From Lentzea sp. NEAU-D7 (GTDB lineage: Bacteria > Actinomycetota > Actinomycetes > Mycobacteriales > Pseudonocardiaceae), in contig NZ_JAPJDL010000002.1 of assembly GCF_026242055.1 (NCBI RefSeq), forward strand, positions 1-64,000: a stretch of DNA of 64,000 nt. Reading direction: 5' to 3'. Under the pieces are notes generated by a model. The model was given only the letters and a program-made list of their open reading frames with translations, was not told where the DNA came from and ran no database searches. Made by a program: the position numbers and the translations under genes. Shown in pieces: positions 7,605 to 16,842 of this stretch (the first letter of the stretch is position 1; each line of letters starts with the position of its first letter).

Positions 7605-8815
7605 GCCGACCTCCACGTGACGGGCAGCTCCGCCACGCCGCCGGTGAGCGTCGCGCGGACCTGCAGCTGGTCGAGTTCCTTGGCCAGCCGCATCGACGGC
7701 AGGCGCTTGGCGAGCGCGGCGAACACCACGCGCAGCTCCGTGCGGGCGAGCGAGGCGCCGATGCAGAAGTGCGCGCCGTGGCCGAAGCCGAGGTGTGTCC
7801 TCTCCGGACGGTCGGGGTCGAACTCCTCGGCGTGGGAGTACACGGTCGCGTCGCGGTTGGCCGCGTTGGTCGACAGCACCAGCGCGTCACCGGCCTTGAT
7901 GGTCACGCCCGCGATGTCGACGTCCTCACGCGCGTACCGCAGCAGGCCGAGGTCGCCGGGGGCGCCGAGGCGCATGACCTCCTCGACCACCGCGTCGACG
8001 CGGCCGTCCGGGTCGGCGACGAGGGCGTCCCAGCGCGACCGCTCGGTGAGCAGGAACAGCACGCCCAGGCCGATGCGGTTGACCGTGGTCTCGTGGCCCG
8101 CGAACAGCAGTCCGACGCACAGCCGGACCATCTCCACGTAGTCGAACGACGGGTCCTCGGCCTGCGCGCGCACGAGGTCGGAGATCACGTCCTCGCCGAG
8201 CGCGCCGCGCTTGGTCTCGACGAGCCCGACCATGTACCGGAAGAACTCCTCGCGCGCCTTGTGCGCCTCCTCGCCGATCTCGGTGCCCGCCATCCGCTCG
8301 GACAGCGACGCGAACAGCTCGTTGTCCTCCTCGGGAACGCCGAGCAGACGGCAGATCATGGCCACCGGCAACGGGAACGCGAGTCCGCGGTGCAGGTCGA
8401 CCACGCCGGTCCTCTCGTGCTCGGCGATCAACGCGTCCAGGCAGCTGTCGACCAGCTGCTCCATGTTCTCGCCCAGCAACCGCATCCGCTTGGCGGAGAA
8501 CGCGGGGGTGAGCAGGCGGCGCATGCGCGTGTGGTCGGCCTCCTCCGTCGTGAACTCGCCGGTCGGGCCGTCCTGCACGGCGGCGGTCGAGATGCGGGAG
8601 GCCTTCTCCGGCTCCGGGTGGGAACGGCCGAAGCGCTTGTCGCCCAGCAGGAGGCGGACCTCCTCGTAGCGGGTCACGAGCCAGGCGGGGTCACCCGCCG
8701 GTGTCGTCACGGGCGCGATCGGCGCCTCGCGGCGCAGCACCTCGTAGAGCGGAGCGAGTTCGAGGACGTTCGGCCTGGCCAGCGGCAGCTTCAGGCGCTC
8801 TGCGTCAATGCTCAT
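7601..8815 (-). CDS. Cytochrome P450 monooxygenase
   Basis: A soluble bacterial class I P450 of 404 residues. Visible are the I-helix AGHETT, the K-helix EVMR (ExxR) and the heme-binding loop FGHGAHFCIG with the cysteine thiolate ligand. It hydroxylates a small organic substrate using electrons from the coupled ferredoxin encoded just downstream. ATG 8815 matches the usual N-terminus. It is divergent from a TetR gene with a palindromic operator in the 74-nt gap, so it is probably repressed by that TetR and induced by substrate. Substrate unknown. Confidence 0.95.
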   Translation of the reverse strand: MSIDAERLKLPLARPNVLELAPLYEVLRREAPIAPVTTPAGDPAWLVTRYEEVRLLLGDKRFGRSHPEPEKASRISTAAVQDGPTGEFTTEEADHTRMRRLLTPAFSAKRMRLLGENMEQLVDSCLDALIAEHERTGVVDLHRGLAFPLPVAMICRLLGVPEEDNELFASLSERMAGTEIGEEAHKAREEFFRYMVGLVETKRGALGEDVISDLVRAQAEDPSFDYVEMVRLCVGLLFAGHETTVNRIGLGVLFLLTERSRWDALVADPDGRVDAVVEEVMRLGAPGDLGLLRYAREDVDIAGVTIKAGDALVLSTNAANRDATVYSHAEEFDPDRPERTHLGFGHGAHFCIGASLARTELRVVFAALAKRLPSMRLAKELDQLQVRATLTGGVAELPVTWRSA

Positions 8816-8831
8816 GCACTGACCGTAGCGC

Positions 8832-8854
8832 TTAATGGCAGATGGTGCCAATAA
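8832..8854. promoter_or_regulatory. TetR operator between P450 and tetR genes
   Basis: An inverted repeat TTAATGGCA-N5-TGCCAATAA with one mismatch between the arms, centred in the 74-nt divergent gap. Its location between a TetR gene and the P450/ferredoxin pair makes it the likely operator for both promoters. Confidence 0.5.
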
Positions 8855-8889
8855 ATGTTCGCGGTCAGGTGACGTGGTTGAATCGCCCG

Positions 8890-9528
8890 ATGACGGACGT
8901 TGCGACAGAAAAGCCTCGCCGGGGCAGGCCGCCGGTCAGCGCCGAGCAACGTCAGCGTCAGCGGCTCGACCTCTCGCGGCACGCGGTCCGGTTGTTCGCC
9001 GAGCAGGGGGTCGCCGCCACGTCGGGCGAGCAGATCGCCCAGGCCGCGGGCGTCTCCGAACGCACGTTCTGGCGCTACTTCCCGCACAAGGAGAGCTGCG
9101 TCGAACCGTTGCTGACCAAGATGGTCGACGCCTTCTGCGCCGTGGTGCGCGCCTGGCCGCGCGAACTCGAGCTGATCGACCACCTGCGCGAGGCGTACAG
9201 CCCGTTGCTGGACGCGGCGTCCGACGAGGACATCGAAGCGGTCCTCGCCGTCGTGCGGCTGACCCACGGCGAACAGGCGCTGCGCGCCGCCTACCTGATG
9301 TTGCGCGAACGGGCGGAGGACGCGCTCGCGGACGTGCTCGCCGAACGGGCGGGGCTGTCGCGGGACGCCATCGAGGTGAGGGTGCAGGCCGCCGCCATGA
9401 GCGCGGTGCTCAAGGTCGCCACCGACGACGTGGCCAGGTCGGCGGCGGACGGCGTCACGAGGGAGACCCTCGACGGGCATCGCGAGCAGATCGCCGCCGC
9501 GCTGCGCGGTCTGTCGCAGATGCTCTAG
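8890..9528 (+). CDS. TetR-family regulator of P450/ferredoxin unit
   Basis: A 212-residue repressor. The N-terminal helix-turn-helix is clear: AVRLFAEQGVAATSGEQIAQAAGVSERTFWRYF is the TetR signature spread over residues 30-65. The C-terminal part is helical and ligand-binding in this family. ATG 8890 matches the position of the N-terminus in relatives. Divergent from the P450 gene with a palindrome between. Its stop TAG lies in a CTAG that forms the left edge of the short palindromic repeat at 9525-9582. Confidence 0.9.
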   Translation: MTDVATEKPRRGRPPVSAEQRQRQRLDLSRHAVRLFAEQGVAATSGEQIAQAAGVSERTFWRYFPHKESCVEPLLTKMVDAFCAVVRAWPRELELIDHLREAYSPLLDAASDEDIEAVLAVVRLTHGEQALRAAYLMLRERAEDALADVLAERAGLSRDAIEVRVQAAAMSAVLKVATDDVARSAADGVTRETLDGHREQIAAALRGLSQML

Positions 9529-9582
9529 GTCGCGTCCCGGAAGTTCGTCCGGTGGCAGGCGCGGGCGAGAGACCCGGCCTAC
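9525..9582. repeat. Short copy (B) of palindromic intergenic element
   Basis: Positions 9529-9577 match 48389-48437 with a single difference over 49 nt, then run directly into CCTA as the far end of the long copy does. The long copy at 48385-48552 has ACCCGG both at this breakpoint and at its far end, so this copy is explained by deletion between those two ACCCGG repeats. It begins at the CTAG stop of the tetR gene and ends at the TAG stop of the convergent membrane-protein gene. Confidence 0.8.
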
Positions 9583-9893
9583 ACCGTGAGGTTCGAAAGC
9601 GCCCACAGGAACACGACGACCAGCGTGATCACGACGAGCACGCCGACCGTGCCGGCCAGAGCCATGCCCGTCCCGGCGGAGCGCCACGGCGCGGGCGCGG
9701 CCACCTTCACCACGAGGCCCGCGATGAGCGAGCCGAGCGCGATCCAGATGAACGAGTAGGCGTATTCACCGCCCTGCCAGCCGAACGAGTCCAGGGCGTC
9801 GTTCAGGAACGCGGCGACGGTCAGGACGAGCAGCACGGTCGTGGTGGCGAACCCGGCCCCTGCGGCGAGGCGGCCACGGTCGATTTCGGTCAC
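9579..9893 (-). CDS. Small three-helix membrane protein, hypothetical
   Basis: A 104-residue protein with three hydrophobic segments: about residues 14-30 (TTTVLLVLTVAAFL), 47-64 (FIWIALGSLIAGLVV) and 80-100 (GTVGVLVVITLVVVFLW). No family recognised. GTG at 9893 is the most plausible start (VTEIDRG). It lies 47 nt downstream of the SRPBCC gene on the same strand, at the end of the sulfotransferase operon, so it may be co-transcribed. Its stop codon is at the edge of the palindromic repeat. Confidence 0.6.
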   Translation of the reverse strand: MTEIDRGRLAAGAGFATTTVLLVLTVAAFLNDALDSFGWQGGEYAYSFIWIALGSLIAGLVVKVAAPAPWRSAGTGMALAGTVGVLVVITLVVVFLWALSNLTV

Positions 9894-9940
9894 ACGTCGA
9901 GAGTGCCGCCGCTGGTGTGCGGCGGCATCGGTACAACTAC

Positions 9941-10408
9941 TCACACTTCGAGCAGGGAAGCGACTCGCTCCTTCAACGCGTGCGCGACCGAGTCGAAGCC
10001 GTTCTTCACGTAGGCGCCCTGTGCCGCGAACACCGCGTCGGCGTACTTGCCCGTGAACGTCTCGAAGGTGCGGTAGCTGCACCGCTCCGGCCCGAGCGGC
10101 GTGATCAGCTGGTCGCGCACCCCGAGCAGGCCGGGGAAGGTGTCGCCGGTGTCGTAGCGCAGCAACCGGGGCGGTTCGACCACGCGGATGTACTCGCGGC
10201 TGACGAACGTCCCCTCGCCGCCGTCCGGGCGGGGCAGCGTGAGGTCGATCGGCGCGCCGACGGCGAGCGTCGTGGACACGGCCAGCGTGTACGGATTCCA
10301 CTGTGGATAGTGCGGGTAGTCGAGCAGGACGTCCCACACGAACGCGGCGGGCGCGTCGATCTCGACGACGACGGACTCGATCACGTGGCTCTCGGTCAGG
10401 TGGCTCAT
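9941..10408 (-). CDS. SRPBCC-fold (START/Bet v1-like) protein
   Basis: A 155-residue protein with the polyketide-cyclase/SRPBCC pattern: VVEIDAPAAFVWDVLLDYPHYPQWNPYT at the start, then FVSREYIRVVEPPRLLRY and a long C-terminal helix. The fold encloses a hydrophobic cavity for sterols, polyketides or lipids, either as cyclase or carrier. Its ATG overlaps the SDR stop as ATGA. It is thus the fourth gene of the DUF1214-sulfotransferase-SDR-SRPBCC unit and may bind the hydrophobic compound that is sulfated. Confidence 0.85.
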   Translation of the reverse strand: MSHLTESHVIESVVVEIDAPAAFVWDVLLDYPHYPQWNPYTLAVSTTLAVGAPIDLTLPRPDGGEGTFVSREYIRVVEPPRLLRYDTGDTFPGLLGVRDQLITPLGPERCSYRTFETFTGKYADAVFAAQGAYVKNGFDSVAHALKERVASLLEV

Positions 10409-11184
10409 GCCGGCATGTACTCCCCGCCGTTGACGTCGAGCACGGCACCGGTGACCTCGGAGGCGTGCCGGGACAACAGGAACAGGACCGCTCCGGCGCA
10501 GGCGTCGTCGGTCGGGATGCGGCCCAGCGGGTTGCGGGCGGCGATCTCGTCGTAGACGTCCTGCTCGCTCGTCCCGCGCGCCTCGGCGGTGAACTTGAGG
10601 TAGAAGCGCACGCCCGGTCCGTCCAGCCAGCCCATCACGGCCTGGTTCGCGCGGATGCCGTGCTCGCCCAGCTCCAGCGCCAGGAACTGGGTCGCGGTCG
10701 CCATCGCGGCCTTCGCCACGGCGTACCCGCCCTCGCCGCGCATGGGTTTGCGGGTGGTCATCGTGCCCACGTTGACGATCGAACCGCGTCCGGCGGCCTT
10801 CATGTGCGGCACCACCGCGCGGGTCACGTTCAGCGCGCCGAACAGGATGATGTCCATCGACCGGCGGACCGCCTTCTCCGGCGTGTCCAGCAGGTCGAAC
10901 CAGCCGGGGTGCCCGAACGCCGAGTTCACCAGCCCGGTGATGGTGCCGAACCGCTCGACGGCGGTCTCGGCCAGCACGGCCACCTCCTCGGGGCGCCGCA
11001 CGTCGCACTGCACGCCGACGGCCTCGCCACCGGCCGCGGCGACGTCCTTCTCCACCTGCTTCATCACCTCGGCGGAGCGTGCGGCCATCACGACCTTCGC
11101 CCCCTCGGCGGCGGCGCGGACGGCGAGCTTCGAGCCCAGGCCGGGGCCGACGCCGGTGATCACCACGACCTCGTCTTGCAGCAT
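10405..11184 (-). CDS. Short-chain dehydrogenase/reductase (SDR)
   Basis: A 259-residue classical SDR. The NAD(P) motif is TGVGPGLG, followed by CDVRR, a substrate-region NSAFG, and YAVAK (catalytic Tyr-xxx-Lys). The preceding NVGTM segment supplies the usual Ser/Thr position less canonically. It oxidises or reduces a hydroxyl/keto group. Start ATG overlaps the sulfotransferase stop as TGATG, and its stop overlaps the SRPBCC start as ATGA. Tight coupling implies action on the same substrate as the sulfotransferase, such as preparing the hydroxyl acceptor. Confidence 0.92.
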   Translation of the reverse strand: MLQDEVVVITGVGPGLGSKLAVRAAAEGAKVVMAARSAEVMKQVEKDVAAAGGEAVGVQCDVRRPEEVAVLAETAVERFGTITGLVNSAFGHPGWFDLLDTPEKAVRRSMDIILFGALNVTRAVVPHMKAAGRGSIVNVGTMTTRKPMRGEGGYAVAKAAMATATQFLALELGEHGIRANQAVMGWLDGPGVRFYLKFTAEARGTSEQDVYDEIAARNPLGRIPTDDACAGAVLFLLSRHASEVTGAVLDVNGGEYMPA

Positions 11185-12332
11185 CACAGGTAGACCTCCG
11201 AGTAGAAGGCGAAGTCGCGGCGCAGCTGGTCCTCGGACAGCCCGAAGTCCGGTGGCGCGTAGGAGTGCGAGCCGTGCCGTTCGGTGCGGTTCTGCGCCAG
11301 GTAGGCCTCGAACGCGGTGTCGTCGGCGGGACCGGCGGGCAGCCCCAGTGCTTCCAGCACCTGGCGGGCGACCTCCAGCGGTGTGCTGACGGTGTCGGCG
11401 AACCGCACGTCCACGAACCGCTCGGGACGTGCGGACCGGGCCGCGGCGAAACCCTCCAGCGTCGTGGCGAACCTGCGCGACCAGTACCGTCCGATCCGGA
11501 CCGGATCGACGTTCTCGCTGTACTGCGAGGACATCGCGCGCACCATCGACGCGTACGACGGCACGGCGTTGACGGGGGAGCGGTGCGTCATCACGATCTT
11601 GCAGCCGGCGAACTCGTCCAGCACGGTGTCCACCGCGGTCAGGTGGTGCGGCGACTTGAGCACCCACGGCATCGAGCGGGAGGTGTTCTGCCACTGCAAC
11701 ACCTGCAGCCACTCGCGCAGCTCCCGGTAGGCGGGCCTCTGGTCGGCCGAGCGCAGCCAGTCGCCGTAGGCTGGCACCCAGTAGAACGAGTCGAAGCTCA
11801 TCGACACGAACGTCCGGTCCAGCAGGATCACGTCCTCCTCCGGCCCGTCCCAGACGACCGTGTGCAGGTCGCCGAAGTCGGGGGAGAGCTGCGCGAACAT
11901 CTTCATGCGTTCCTGCGCGCGGCGTTTGCGCTGCTCGGCGTCCGGGCCCTCGCCGGGGAACGGCAGCGGGTACGCGACCTCCCACGACAGCGTGGACGTC
12001 ACCTGGGGCGAGGCGGCGAGCAGCCGGTGCAGCAGCGTCGAGCCGGTGCGGGGCAGGCCGCAGATCTCGGCGGCCACCCGGACCTCGACGTCGAGCACCT
12101 CGGGGTTGCGGCGCTGGAGCTCCCGCAACCGCAGGCGGTCGGCCAGCAGCGCGGTCAGCCTGTTCCGGGTCAGCTCGAAGCCCAGTGGCGACAGCGCGGC
12201 CTCGGTGTTGAGGCTGCGCACGAGCACGTCCAGCGGCTCGCGGAACCAGTCGTCGCCGAAGTCCGAGAGCCCCGTCTTGGCACACGCCCCGTCGAGCAGC
12301 TCCGGCACGTTCAGCGCGGTCGTGACCGTCAT
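11184..12332 (-). CDS. PAPS-dependent sulfotransferase
   Basis: A 382-residue cytosolic sulfotransferase. The 5'-phosphosulfate loop is GLPRTGSTLLHRLL and the 3'-phosphate motif is in HRSPVNAVPSYASM; both bind PAPS. A conserved KSPHH segment lies between them. It transfers sulfate from PAPS to a hydroxyl group, releasing PAP. ATG 12332 follows GGAGGAGG and overlaps the DUF1214 stop as ATGA. The genes immediately upstream on the same strand make PAPS (cysD, cysNC) and clear PAP (cysQ). The locus therefore supplies donor, transferase and by-product removal together. Acceptor unknown. Confidence 0.92.
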   Translation of the reverse strand: MTVTTALNVPELLDGACAKTGLSDFGDDWFREPLDVLVRSLNTEAALSPLGFELTRNRLTALLADRLRLRELQRRNPEVLDVEVRVAAEICGLPRTGSTLLHRLLAASPQVTSTLSWEVAYPLPFPGEGPDAEQRKRRAQERMKMFAQLSPDFGDLHTVVWDGPEEDVILLDRTFVSMSFDSFYWVPAYGDWLRSADQRPAYRELREWLQVLQWQNTSRSMPWVLKSPHHLTAVDTVLDEFAGCKIVMTHRSPVNAVPSYASMVRAMSSQYSENVDPVRIGRYWSRRFATTLEGFAAARSARPERFVDVRFADTVSTPLEVARQVLEALGLPAGPADDTAFEAYLAQNRTERHGSHSYAPPDFGLSEDQLRRDFAFYSEVYL

Positions 12333-13384
12333 CGAACCTCCTCCAGGGGGACCACCCGGCACTTCGGGATCGGGTGGGCCGACGCGCCGAGCCAGCGCAG
12401 CAACGCGGTGCCCGAGCTGTGGCCGCAGGTGTCGATCCAGTTGCCGGTACCGGGATCCTCTGCGGCCACCACGATCGTCAGCCGGCCTCCGGACAACGCC
12501 GCCGTGTGCTTGTTGAGCGTGATCCTGCGGTGGTGGTCCAGCGACTCCATCCACCAGTTGCCGAGCTGGAAGTTCCAGTACGGGCAGTCCGGCACGTCGG
12601 TCTCGATCACCCACGCCTCGCCGGGCCGCAGCGTCCAGTACCCGTGCAGGTAGAAGATCTCCGGATCGCCGCCGGCGCGCTGGAACATCTCCTGGCCGAA
12701 GTCGGGCAGCTCGTTGGGGCGCGTCATGAACATGCGCGTCCAGTGCGCGAACGTGGCCGCGGTGCCGTGCACCGACAAAGCCGCCCGCCGCAACGCCTTG
12801 GCGAGGAACTCCGGCGTCAGGGGAGCGGGTTCCGCGGGCCCGCCGATCTGTTCGACGTGCCACCGGCCGGGTGTCTCGGTGGTGCGGTCGAGATAGGTCT
12901 GGCGCACCACCAGGCCGGTGGAGTCGGGCGCGAGCGGCAGCCAGTTCCCGGCCTGGGGCTCGGCGCTGGCGATGATCTCCACGGTGCCGTCCGGCGCGAG
13001 CGCGAGGTCGGCATCGGACAGCTCACCGGTCGACGCCATCGTGCCGTCCTTGGCGTACCGGTTGGCCTTCGACCCGATGCTGAAGTACGCGATGGTGCCG
13101 CGCGTCCCGGTGATCCGGTAGGTCCGGTCGCCGCGGATGTTCGCGGACAGGTAGACGTTGTCCGGGTTGTCCGCGCCGATCTTCACGAGGTCGAGCTCGT
13201 GGAAGCGCGGGAAGTCGGGATCGGCGTTGTCCAGGCAGGAGTACAGCATCTCGCGGGTGAGCCGGGCGAGGTACCGGTAGCCCTCCGCGCGGTCCAGCGG
13301 GGTGTCCGGCGCCTGGTCGGATCCGATCACCTCACCGGCCTTCTCCAACGCCTGGCAGAACTGCGACCACGCCTGATCCGGCAC
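12329..13384 (-). CDS. DUF1214-domain protein, first gene of sulfotransferase unit
   Basis: About 351 residues. The C-terminal half (DPEIFYLHGYWTLRPGEAW, CPYWNFQLGNWWMES, RITLNKHTA) is the DUF1214 pattern; the biochemical role of this domain is not established. GTG at 13384 is chosen over the longer frame from 13447. GGGAGG lies 6 nt before it, and the longer frame would translate through the operator palindrome at 13402-13415. The stop overlaps the sulfotransferase start. Probably transcribed both from its own promoter and by read-through from cysNC. Confidence 0.82.
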   Translation of the reverse strand: MPDQAWSQFCQALEKAGEVIGSDQAPDTPLDRAEGYRYLARLTREMLYSCLDNADPDFPRFHELDLVKIGADNPDNVYLSANIRGDRTYRITGTRGTIAYFSIGSKANRYAKDGTMASTGELSDADLALAPDGTVEIIASAEPQAGNWLPLAPDSTGLVVRQTYLDRTTETPGRWHVEQIGGPAEPAPLTPEFLAKALRRAALSVHGTAATFAHWTRMFMTRPNELPDFGQEMFQRAGGDPEIFYLHGYWTLRPGEAWVIETDVPDCPYWNFQLGNWWMESLDHHRRITLNKHTAALSGGRLTIVVAAEDPGTGNWIDTCGHSSGTALLRWLGASAHPIPKCRVVPLEEVR

Positions 13385-13401
13385 CGGAAGCCTCCCGAAC
13401 T

Positions 13402-13415
13402 TAGAACGTGTTCTA
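13402..13415. promoter_or_regulatory. KstR-type palindrome TAGAACGTGTTCTA
   Basis: A perfect 14-bp palindrome that fits the TnnAACnnGTTnnA consensus described for the steroid-catabolism repressor KstR (TetR family). It sits about 18 nt upstream of the DUF1214 GTG, beside the ribosome-binding site. No kstR gene is in the window, so the binding protein could be encoded elsewhere or be the TetR at 16843. Confidence 0.55.
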
Positions 13416-13417
13416 GC

Positions 13418-13447
13418 TGAACGTACACGATTCTGGACAACGTTCAA
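13418..13447. promoter_or_regulatory. Second half-site pair resembling the cysQ/tetR operator
   Basis: On the plus strand TGAACG (13418-13423) and GGACAACGTTCA (to 13446) form a spaced inverted repeat. The second half differs by one base from the 12-nt arm GAACAACGTTCA of the operator at 16793. This suggests the same TetR could act on both the cysQDNC promoter and the sulfotransferase operon. It overlaps the end of cysNC. Confidence 0.45.
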
Positions 13448-15219
13448 CAGACGCCGAGCGTGCGCAGCCGGGCCACCACGGCGTCGGCGGCGGCCTGCGG
13501 GCTCAACGTCGTCGTGTCGAGCCGCACCTCGGGTTCCAGCGGTGGTTCGTAGGGCGAGTCGATGCCGGTGAAGTTCGCCAGCTCACCCCTGCGGGCCTTG
13601 CGGTAGAGGCCTTTCGGGTCTCGTGCCTCGGCCACGGCCAGCGGGGTGTCCACGAAGACCTCGCAGAACTCGTTCTCGCCGACCAGGTCCCGCGCCAGCG
13701 CCCGCTCGGCCCGGAACGGTGAGATGAACGAGACCAGCACGATCAGCCCGGCGTCGACCATCAGCGCGGCTACCTCGGCGATGCGCCGGATGTTCTCGAC
13801 GCGGTCGGCGTCGGTGAACCCGAGGTCGGAGTTGAGCCCGTGCCGCACGTTGTCGCCGTCGAGCAGGAACGTGTGCCTGCCCTCGGCGTGCAGCACCTTC
13901 TCGACCAGGTCGGCGATCGTGGACTTGCCCGCGCCGGACAACCCCGTCAGCCACACCACGCACGGACGATGCCCGTTGCGCGCGATCCGGGCCTGCTTGT
14001 CGACGGTGAGCGTCTGCCAGCGCACGTTCGCCGGGCGCAGTGCGAAGTCGATCATCCCGGCGCCGACCGTGGCGTTGGAGAGCCGGTCGAGCACCACGAA
14101 CGAGCCGAGATCGCGGTTCGCGCGGTAGGTCTCGAACGGCACTGGCGCGTCGAAGTGCACGTTGTCGACGCCGATCTCGTTGAGCGCCAACGCCTTGGTG
14201 GCCGTGAAGCCGACCGTGCGCGCGCCGATCTTCGCCAGGTACTGCCGGCCGGGCAGCAGTCCGTTCTCGTGCAGCCACACCAGCCGCGCCTGGAACGAGT
14301 CCGCGCTGCGCGGCGGGTCCTGCGCGTCGCCCAGGACGTCACCCCGGCTGGCGTCCACGTCGTCCGCCAGCACCACGGTGACCGACGATCCGGCCGGCGC
14401 CTCGTCCAGGTCGCCGTCCATGGTGACGATCCGCGCCACGCTGGTGGTCCGGTTGCCGAGACCGACCGTCTCGCCTCGCCGGAGCGTCCCGCCCAGCACG
14501 CGTCCGGACAGCCCGCGGAACGTCGCGTCCGGCCTGTTCACCCACTGCACGAGGAAACGGGACGCCGCGTCCCGTCTCGTGTGCGGGTCCACCGACTCCA
14601 GCCACTGCAGCAGGGTCGGGCCGACGTACCAGGGCGTCAGCTCGCTGCGACCGACCACGTTGACGCCCTCGGTCGCCGACATCGGCACACAGGTGATCTC
14701 CGCGAAGTCCAGGTCGGCGGCGAACTCCGCGAACGACGCGCTCACCTCGTCGAACAGCTCCCGCGAGTAGTCCGCGAGATCGAGTTTGTTCACGGCCAGA
14801 ACCACGTGCCTGATGCCCAGCAACGACACGATGCGCGCGTGCCGGCGCGTCTGGCTGAGCACGCCCTTGCGGGCGTCGAGCAGCAGGACCGCCGCATCGG
14901 CGGTGGACGCGCCGGTGACCATGTTGCGCGTGTACTGCTCGTGCCCGGGGGTGTCCGCGACGATGAACCGCCGCGCCTCGGTGGCGAAGAACCGGTAGGC
15001 GACGTCGATCGTGATGCCCTGCTCGCGTTCGGCGGCCAGCCCGTCCACCAGCAGTGCGAAGTCCAGCTCGCCGCCGCGCGTGCCGACCCGGCGCGAGTCC
15101 GCCTCCAGGGCCGCGAGGTGGTCGGCGTACAGCAGCTTCGACTCGTACAGCAGCCGCCCGATCAGCGTGCTCTTCCCGTCGTCCACGCTGCCGCAGGTGA
15201 TGAACCGCAGAAGCTCCAT
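13444..15219 (-). CDS. cysNC: Bifunctional sulfate adenylyltransferase large subunit / APS kinase
   Basis: A 591-residue fusion. The N-terminal GTPase half has [21 protein letters not shown] and NKLD and drives ATP sulfurylase with CysD. The C-terminal APS kinase half has GLSGAGKST and [10 protein letters not shown] and phosphorylates APS to PAPS. Together they make the activated sulfate donor. ATG 15219 overlaps the cysD stop as TGATG. No APS/PAPS reductase or sulfite reductase is nearby, and the next operon encodes a sulfotransferase, so the PAPS is more likely used for sulfation than for cysteine synthesis. Confidence 0.96.
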   Translation of the reverse strand: MELLRFITCGSVDDGKSTLIGRLLYESKLLYADHLAALEADSRRVGTRGGELDFALLVDGLAAEREQGITIDVAYRFFATEARRFIVADTPGHEQYTRNMVTGASTADAAVLLLDARKGVLSQTRRHARIVSLLGIRHVVLAVNKLDLADYSRELFDEVSASFAEFAADLDFAEITCVPMSATEGVNVVGRSELTPWYVGPTLLQWLESVDPHTRRDAASRFLVQWVNRPDATFRGLSGRVLGGTLRRGETVGLGNRTTSVARIVTMDGDLDEAPAGSSVTVVLADDVDASRGDVLGDAQDPPRSADSFQARLVWLHENGLLPGRQYLAKIGARTVGFTATKALALNEIGVDNVHFDAPVPFETYRANRDLGSFVVLDRLSNATVGAGMIDFALRPANVRWQTLTVDKQARIARNGHRPCVVWLTGLSGAGKSTIADLVEKVLHAEGRHTFLLDGDNVRHGLNSDLGFTDADRVENIRRIAEVAALMVDAGLIVLVSFISPFRAERALARDLVGENEFCEVFVDTPLAVAEARDPKGLYRKARRGELANFTGIDSPYEPPLEPEVRLDTTTLSPQAAADAVVARLRTLGVC

Positions 15220-16106
15220 CAGAAGTACCCCTCCCGCTTCTTGCGCTCCATCGACCCGCTCTGGTCGTGGTCGATCACCCGCCCCTGCCGCTCCGACGTC
15301 GTCGCGGCCCGCATCTCCTCGACTATCTCCGCGACCGTGCGCGCCTCGCTGCGCACCGCGCCCGTCAGCGGATAGCAGCCGAGCGTCCGGAACCGGATCA
15401 GCTCGTGGCGCGGCTCCTCGTGCAACGGCATCCGGTCGTCGTCGACCATGATCAGCGTGCCGTCGCGGTCGACCACCGGGCGCACGGCCGCGAAGTACAG
15501 CGGCACAACGGGAATCCGCTCCCGCTCGACGTAGCGCCACACGTCGAGCTCGGTCCAGTTCGACAGCGGGAAGACCCTGATGCTCTCGCCGGGCGCGACC
15601 CGCGTGTTGTAGAGCCGCCACAGTTCGGGCCGCTGGTTCTTCGGGTCCCACTGGTGCTGCGCGGTCCGGAACGAGAACACCCTCTCCTTGGCGCGCGAGG
15701 CCTCCTCGTCGCGTCGCGCGCCGCCGAAGGCGACGTCGAACCGGTGCTCGTCCAGCGCCTGCCGCAGCCCCTGGGTCTTCCACAGGTCGGTGTGCCGCGC
15801 GGAACCGTGGTCGAACGGGTTGATGCCCGCGGCCACGCAGTCCGGGTTGCGGTGCACGATCAGCTCCAGCCCGAGTGAGGCGGCCGTCGCGTCCCGGAAC
15901 TCGATCATCTCCCGGAACTTCCACGTGGTGTCGACGTGCAACAACGGGAACGGCGGCTTCGACGGGTAGAAGGCCTTGCGCGCCAGGTGGAGCAGCACCG
16001 AGCTGTCCTTGCCGATCGAGTACAGCAGCACCGGTCGCTCGCTCTCCGCCACGGCCTCGCGGAAGATGTCGATGCTGTCGGCCTCCAGCTGGTCGAGGTG
16101 GTTCAC
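15219..16106 (-). CDS. cysD: Sulfate adenylyltransferase small subunit
   Basis: A 295-residue PP-loop ATP pyrophosphatase-type enzyme. The motif [18 protein letters not shown] is the PP-loop, and [16 protein letters not shown] and [13 protein letters not shown] are CysD signatures. It adenylates sulfate to APS with GTP hydrolysis by CysN. Start GTG 16106 overlaps the cysQ stop as GTGA, and the stop overlaps the cysNC start. It is the second gene of cysQ-cysD-cysNC. Confidence 0.96.
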   Translation of the reverse strand: MNHLDQLEADSIDIFREAVAESERPVLLYSIGKDSSVLLHLARKAFYPSKPPFPLLHVDTTWKFREMIEFRDATAASLGLELIVHRNPDCVAAGINPFDHGSARHTDLWKTQGLRQALDEHRFDVAFGGARRDEEASRAKERVFSFRTAQHQWDPKNQRPELWRLYNTRVAPGESIRVFPLSNWTELDVWRYVERERIPVVPLYFAAVRPVVDRDGTLIMVDDDRMPLHEEPRHELIRFRTLGCYPLTGAVRSEARTVAEIVEEMRAATTSERQGRVIDHDQSGSMERKKREGYF

Positions 16107-16768
16107 GTGAGCACCCCCGCGAGTTCCGGCCGGCAGATCAGCAGGTCCGGCAGCCAGGGATCGGGCTGGTTGTAGACGAGCGGCCGTCCGTCGGCTCGGG
16201 AGGCGTGCAGCCCGGCCGCGCGGGCCACGTGGACGGGTGCGGCCGAGTCCCACTCGTACATGCCGCCCGCGTGCAGGTAGGCGTCCGCCTCGCCGCGCAC
16301 GACGGCCATCGTCTTCGCGCCCGCGCTGCCCATCGGCACCAGCACGGCGTTGATCGTCTCGGCGATCCGCCGTGCGTGTGCGGGCGGCCGGGTGCGGCTG
16401 ACCACGATCCGGATCCGCCGGTGCGACACCCTGGGGACGGGCCGGAAAGCGGGCACCGCCACGGCTCCCGCGACGAGCTCGCCGCGCTCCCAGAGCGCCA
16501 CGTGCACGGCCCAGTCGGTGCGGCCGGGCTCGGAGTACTCGCGGCTGCCGTCCAGCGGATCGATGATCCACACCCGGTCGGCGGCCAGCCTGCGCGGATC
16601 GTCGGGTGCCTCCTCCGACAGCACCGAGTCGGCCGGGCGGTGCTCACCCAGCTGTGCGGCCAGGAAGATCTGCGCGACGTGGTCCCCGTCGTGCGGTCTC
16701 ACGCTGAGCAGCAAACGGCCCGTCTCAGTGACCAGTCGTCTTGCCAGCTCCGCATCGGTCTCCGCCAT
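16103..16768 (-). CDS. cysQ: 3'(2'),5'-bisphosphate nucleotidase (PAP phosphatase)
   Basis: A 221-residue member of the inositol monophosphatase-like fold. Metal-binding motifs are [13 protein letters not shown] (DPxDxT/S-type) and WDSAAP. CysQ hydrolyses PAP, the inhibitory by-product of sulfotransferases, to AMP. ATG 16768 is 24 nt downstream of a perfect 12-bp-arm operator shared with the divergent tetR. Leading the operon with PAP removal fits a sulfation role. Confidence 0.92.
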   Translation of the reverse strand: MAETDAELARRLVTETGRLLLSVRPHDGDHVAQIFLAAQLGEHRPADSVLSEEAPDDPRRLAADRVWIIDPLDGSREYSEPGRTDWAVHVALWERGELVAGAVAVPAFRPVPRVSHRRIRIVVSRTRPPAHARRIAETINAVLVPMGSAGAKTMAVVRGEADAYLHAGGMYEWDSAAPVHVARAAGLHASRADGRPLVYNQPDPWLPDLLICRPELAGVLT

Positions 16769-16792
16769 GCACCCGAGCGTAGCGACCAAACC

Positions 16793-16825
16793 GAACAACG
16801 TTCAATATGCTTCTGAACGTTGTTC
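16793..16825. promoter_or_regulatory. Divergent operator: GAACAACGTTCA-N9-TGAACGTTGTTC
   Basis: A perfect inverted repeat with 12-nt arms lies in the 74-nt gap between cysQ (minus) and a TetR gene (plus), 17 nt from the TetR start. Each arm is itself a GAAC-N3-GTTC dyad. A near-match of one arm occurs at 13435-13446. Very probably the TetR operator for autoregulation and cysQ-cysD-cysNC control. Confidence 0.7.
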
Positions 16826-16842
16826 AAAGTAGGCTGAACGCC

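Noticed and set aside
13385..13447. Longer DUF1214 start at TTG 13447
   Set aside because: It would translate through the palindrome at 13402-13415 and lacks a ribosome-binding site, whereas GTG 13384 has GGGAGG 6 nt upstream.
15219..16768. Assimilatory sulfate-reduction locus
   Set aside because: cysD/cysNC suggested it, but no APS/PAPS reductase, sulfite reductase or sulfate importer is nearby, while a sulfotransferase and cysQ are.
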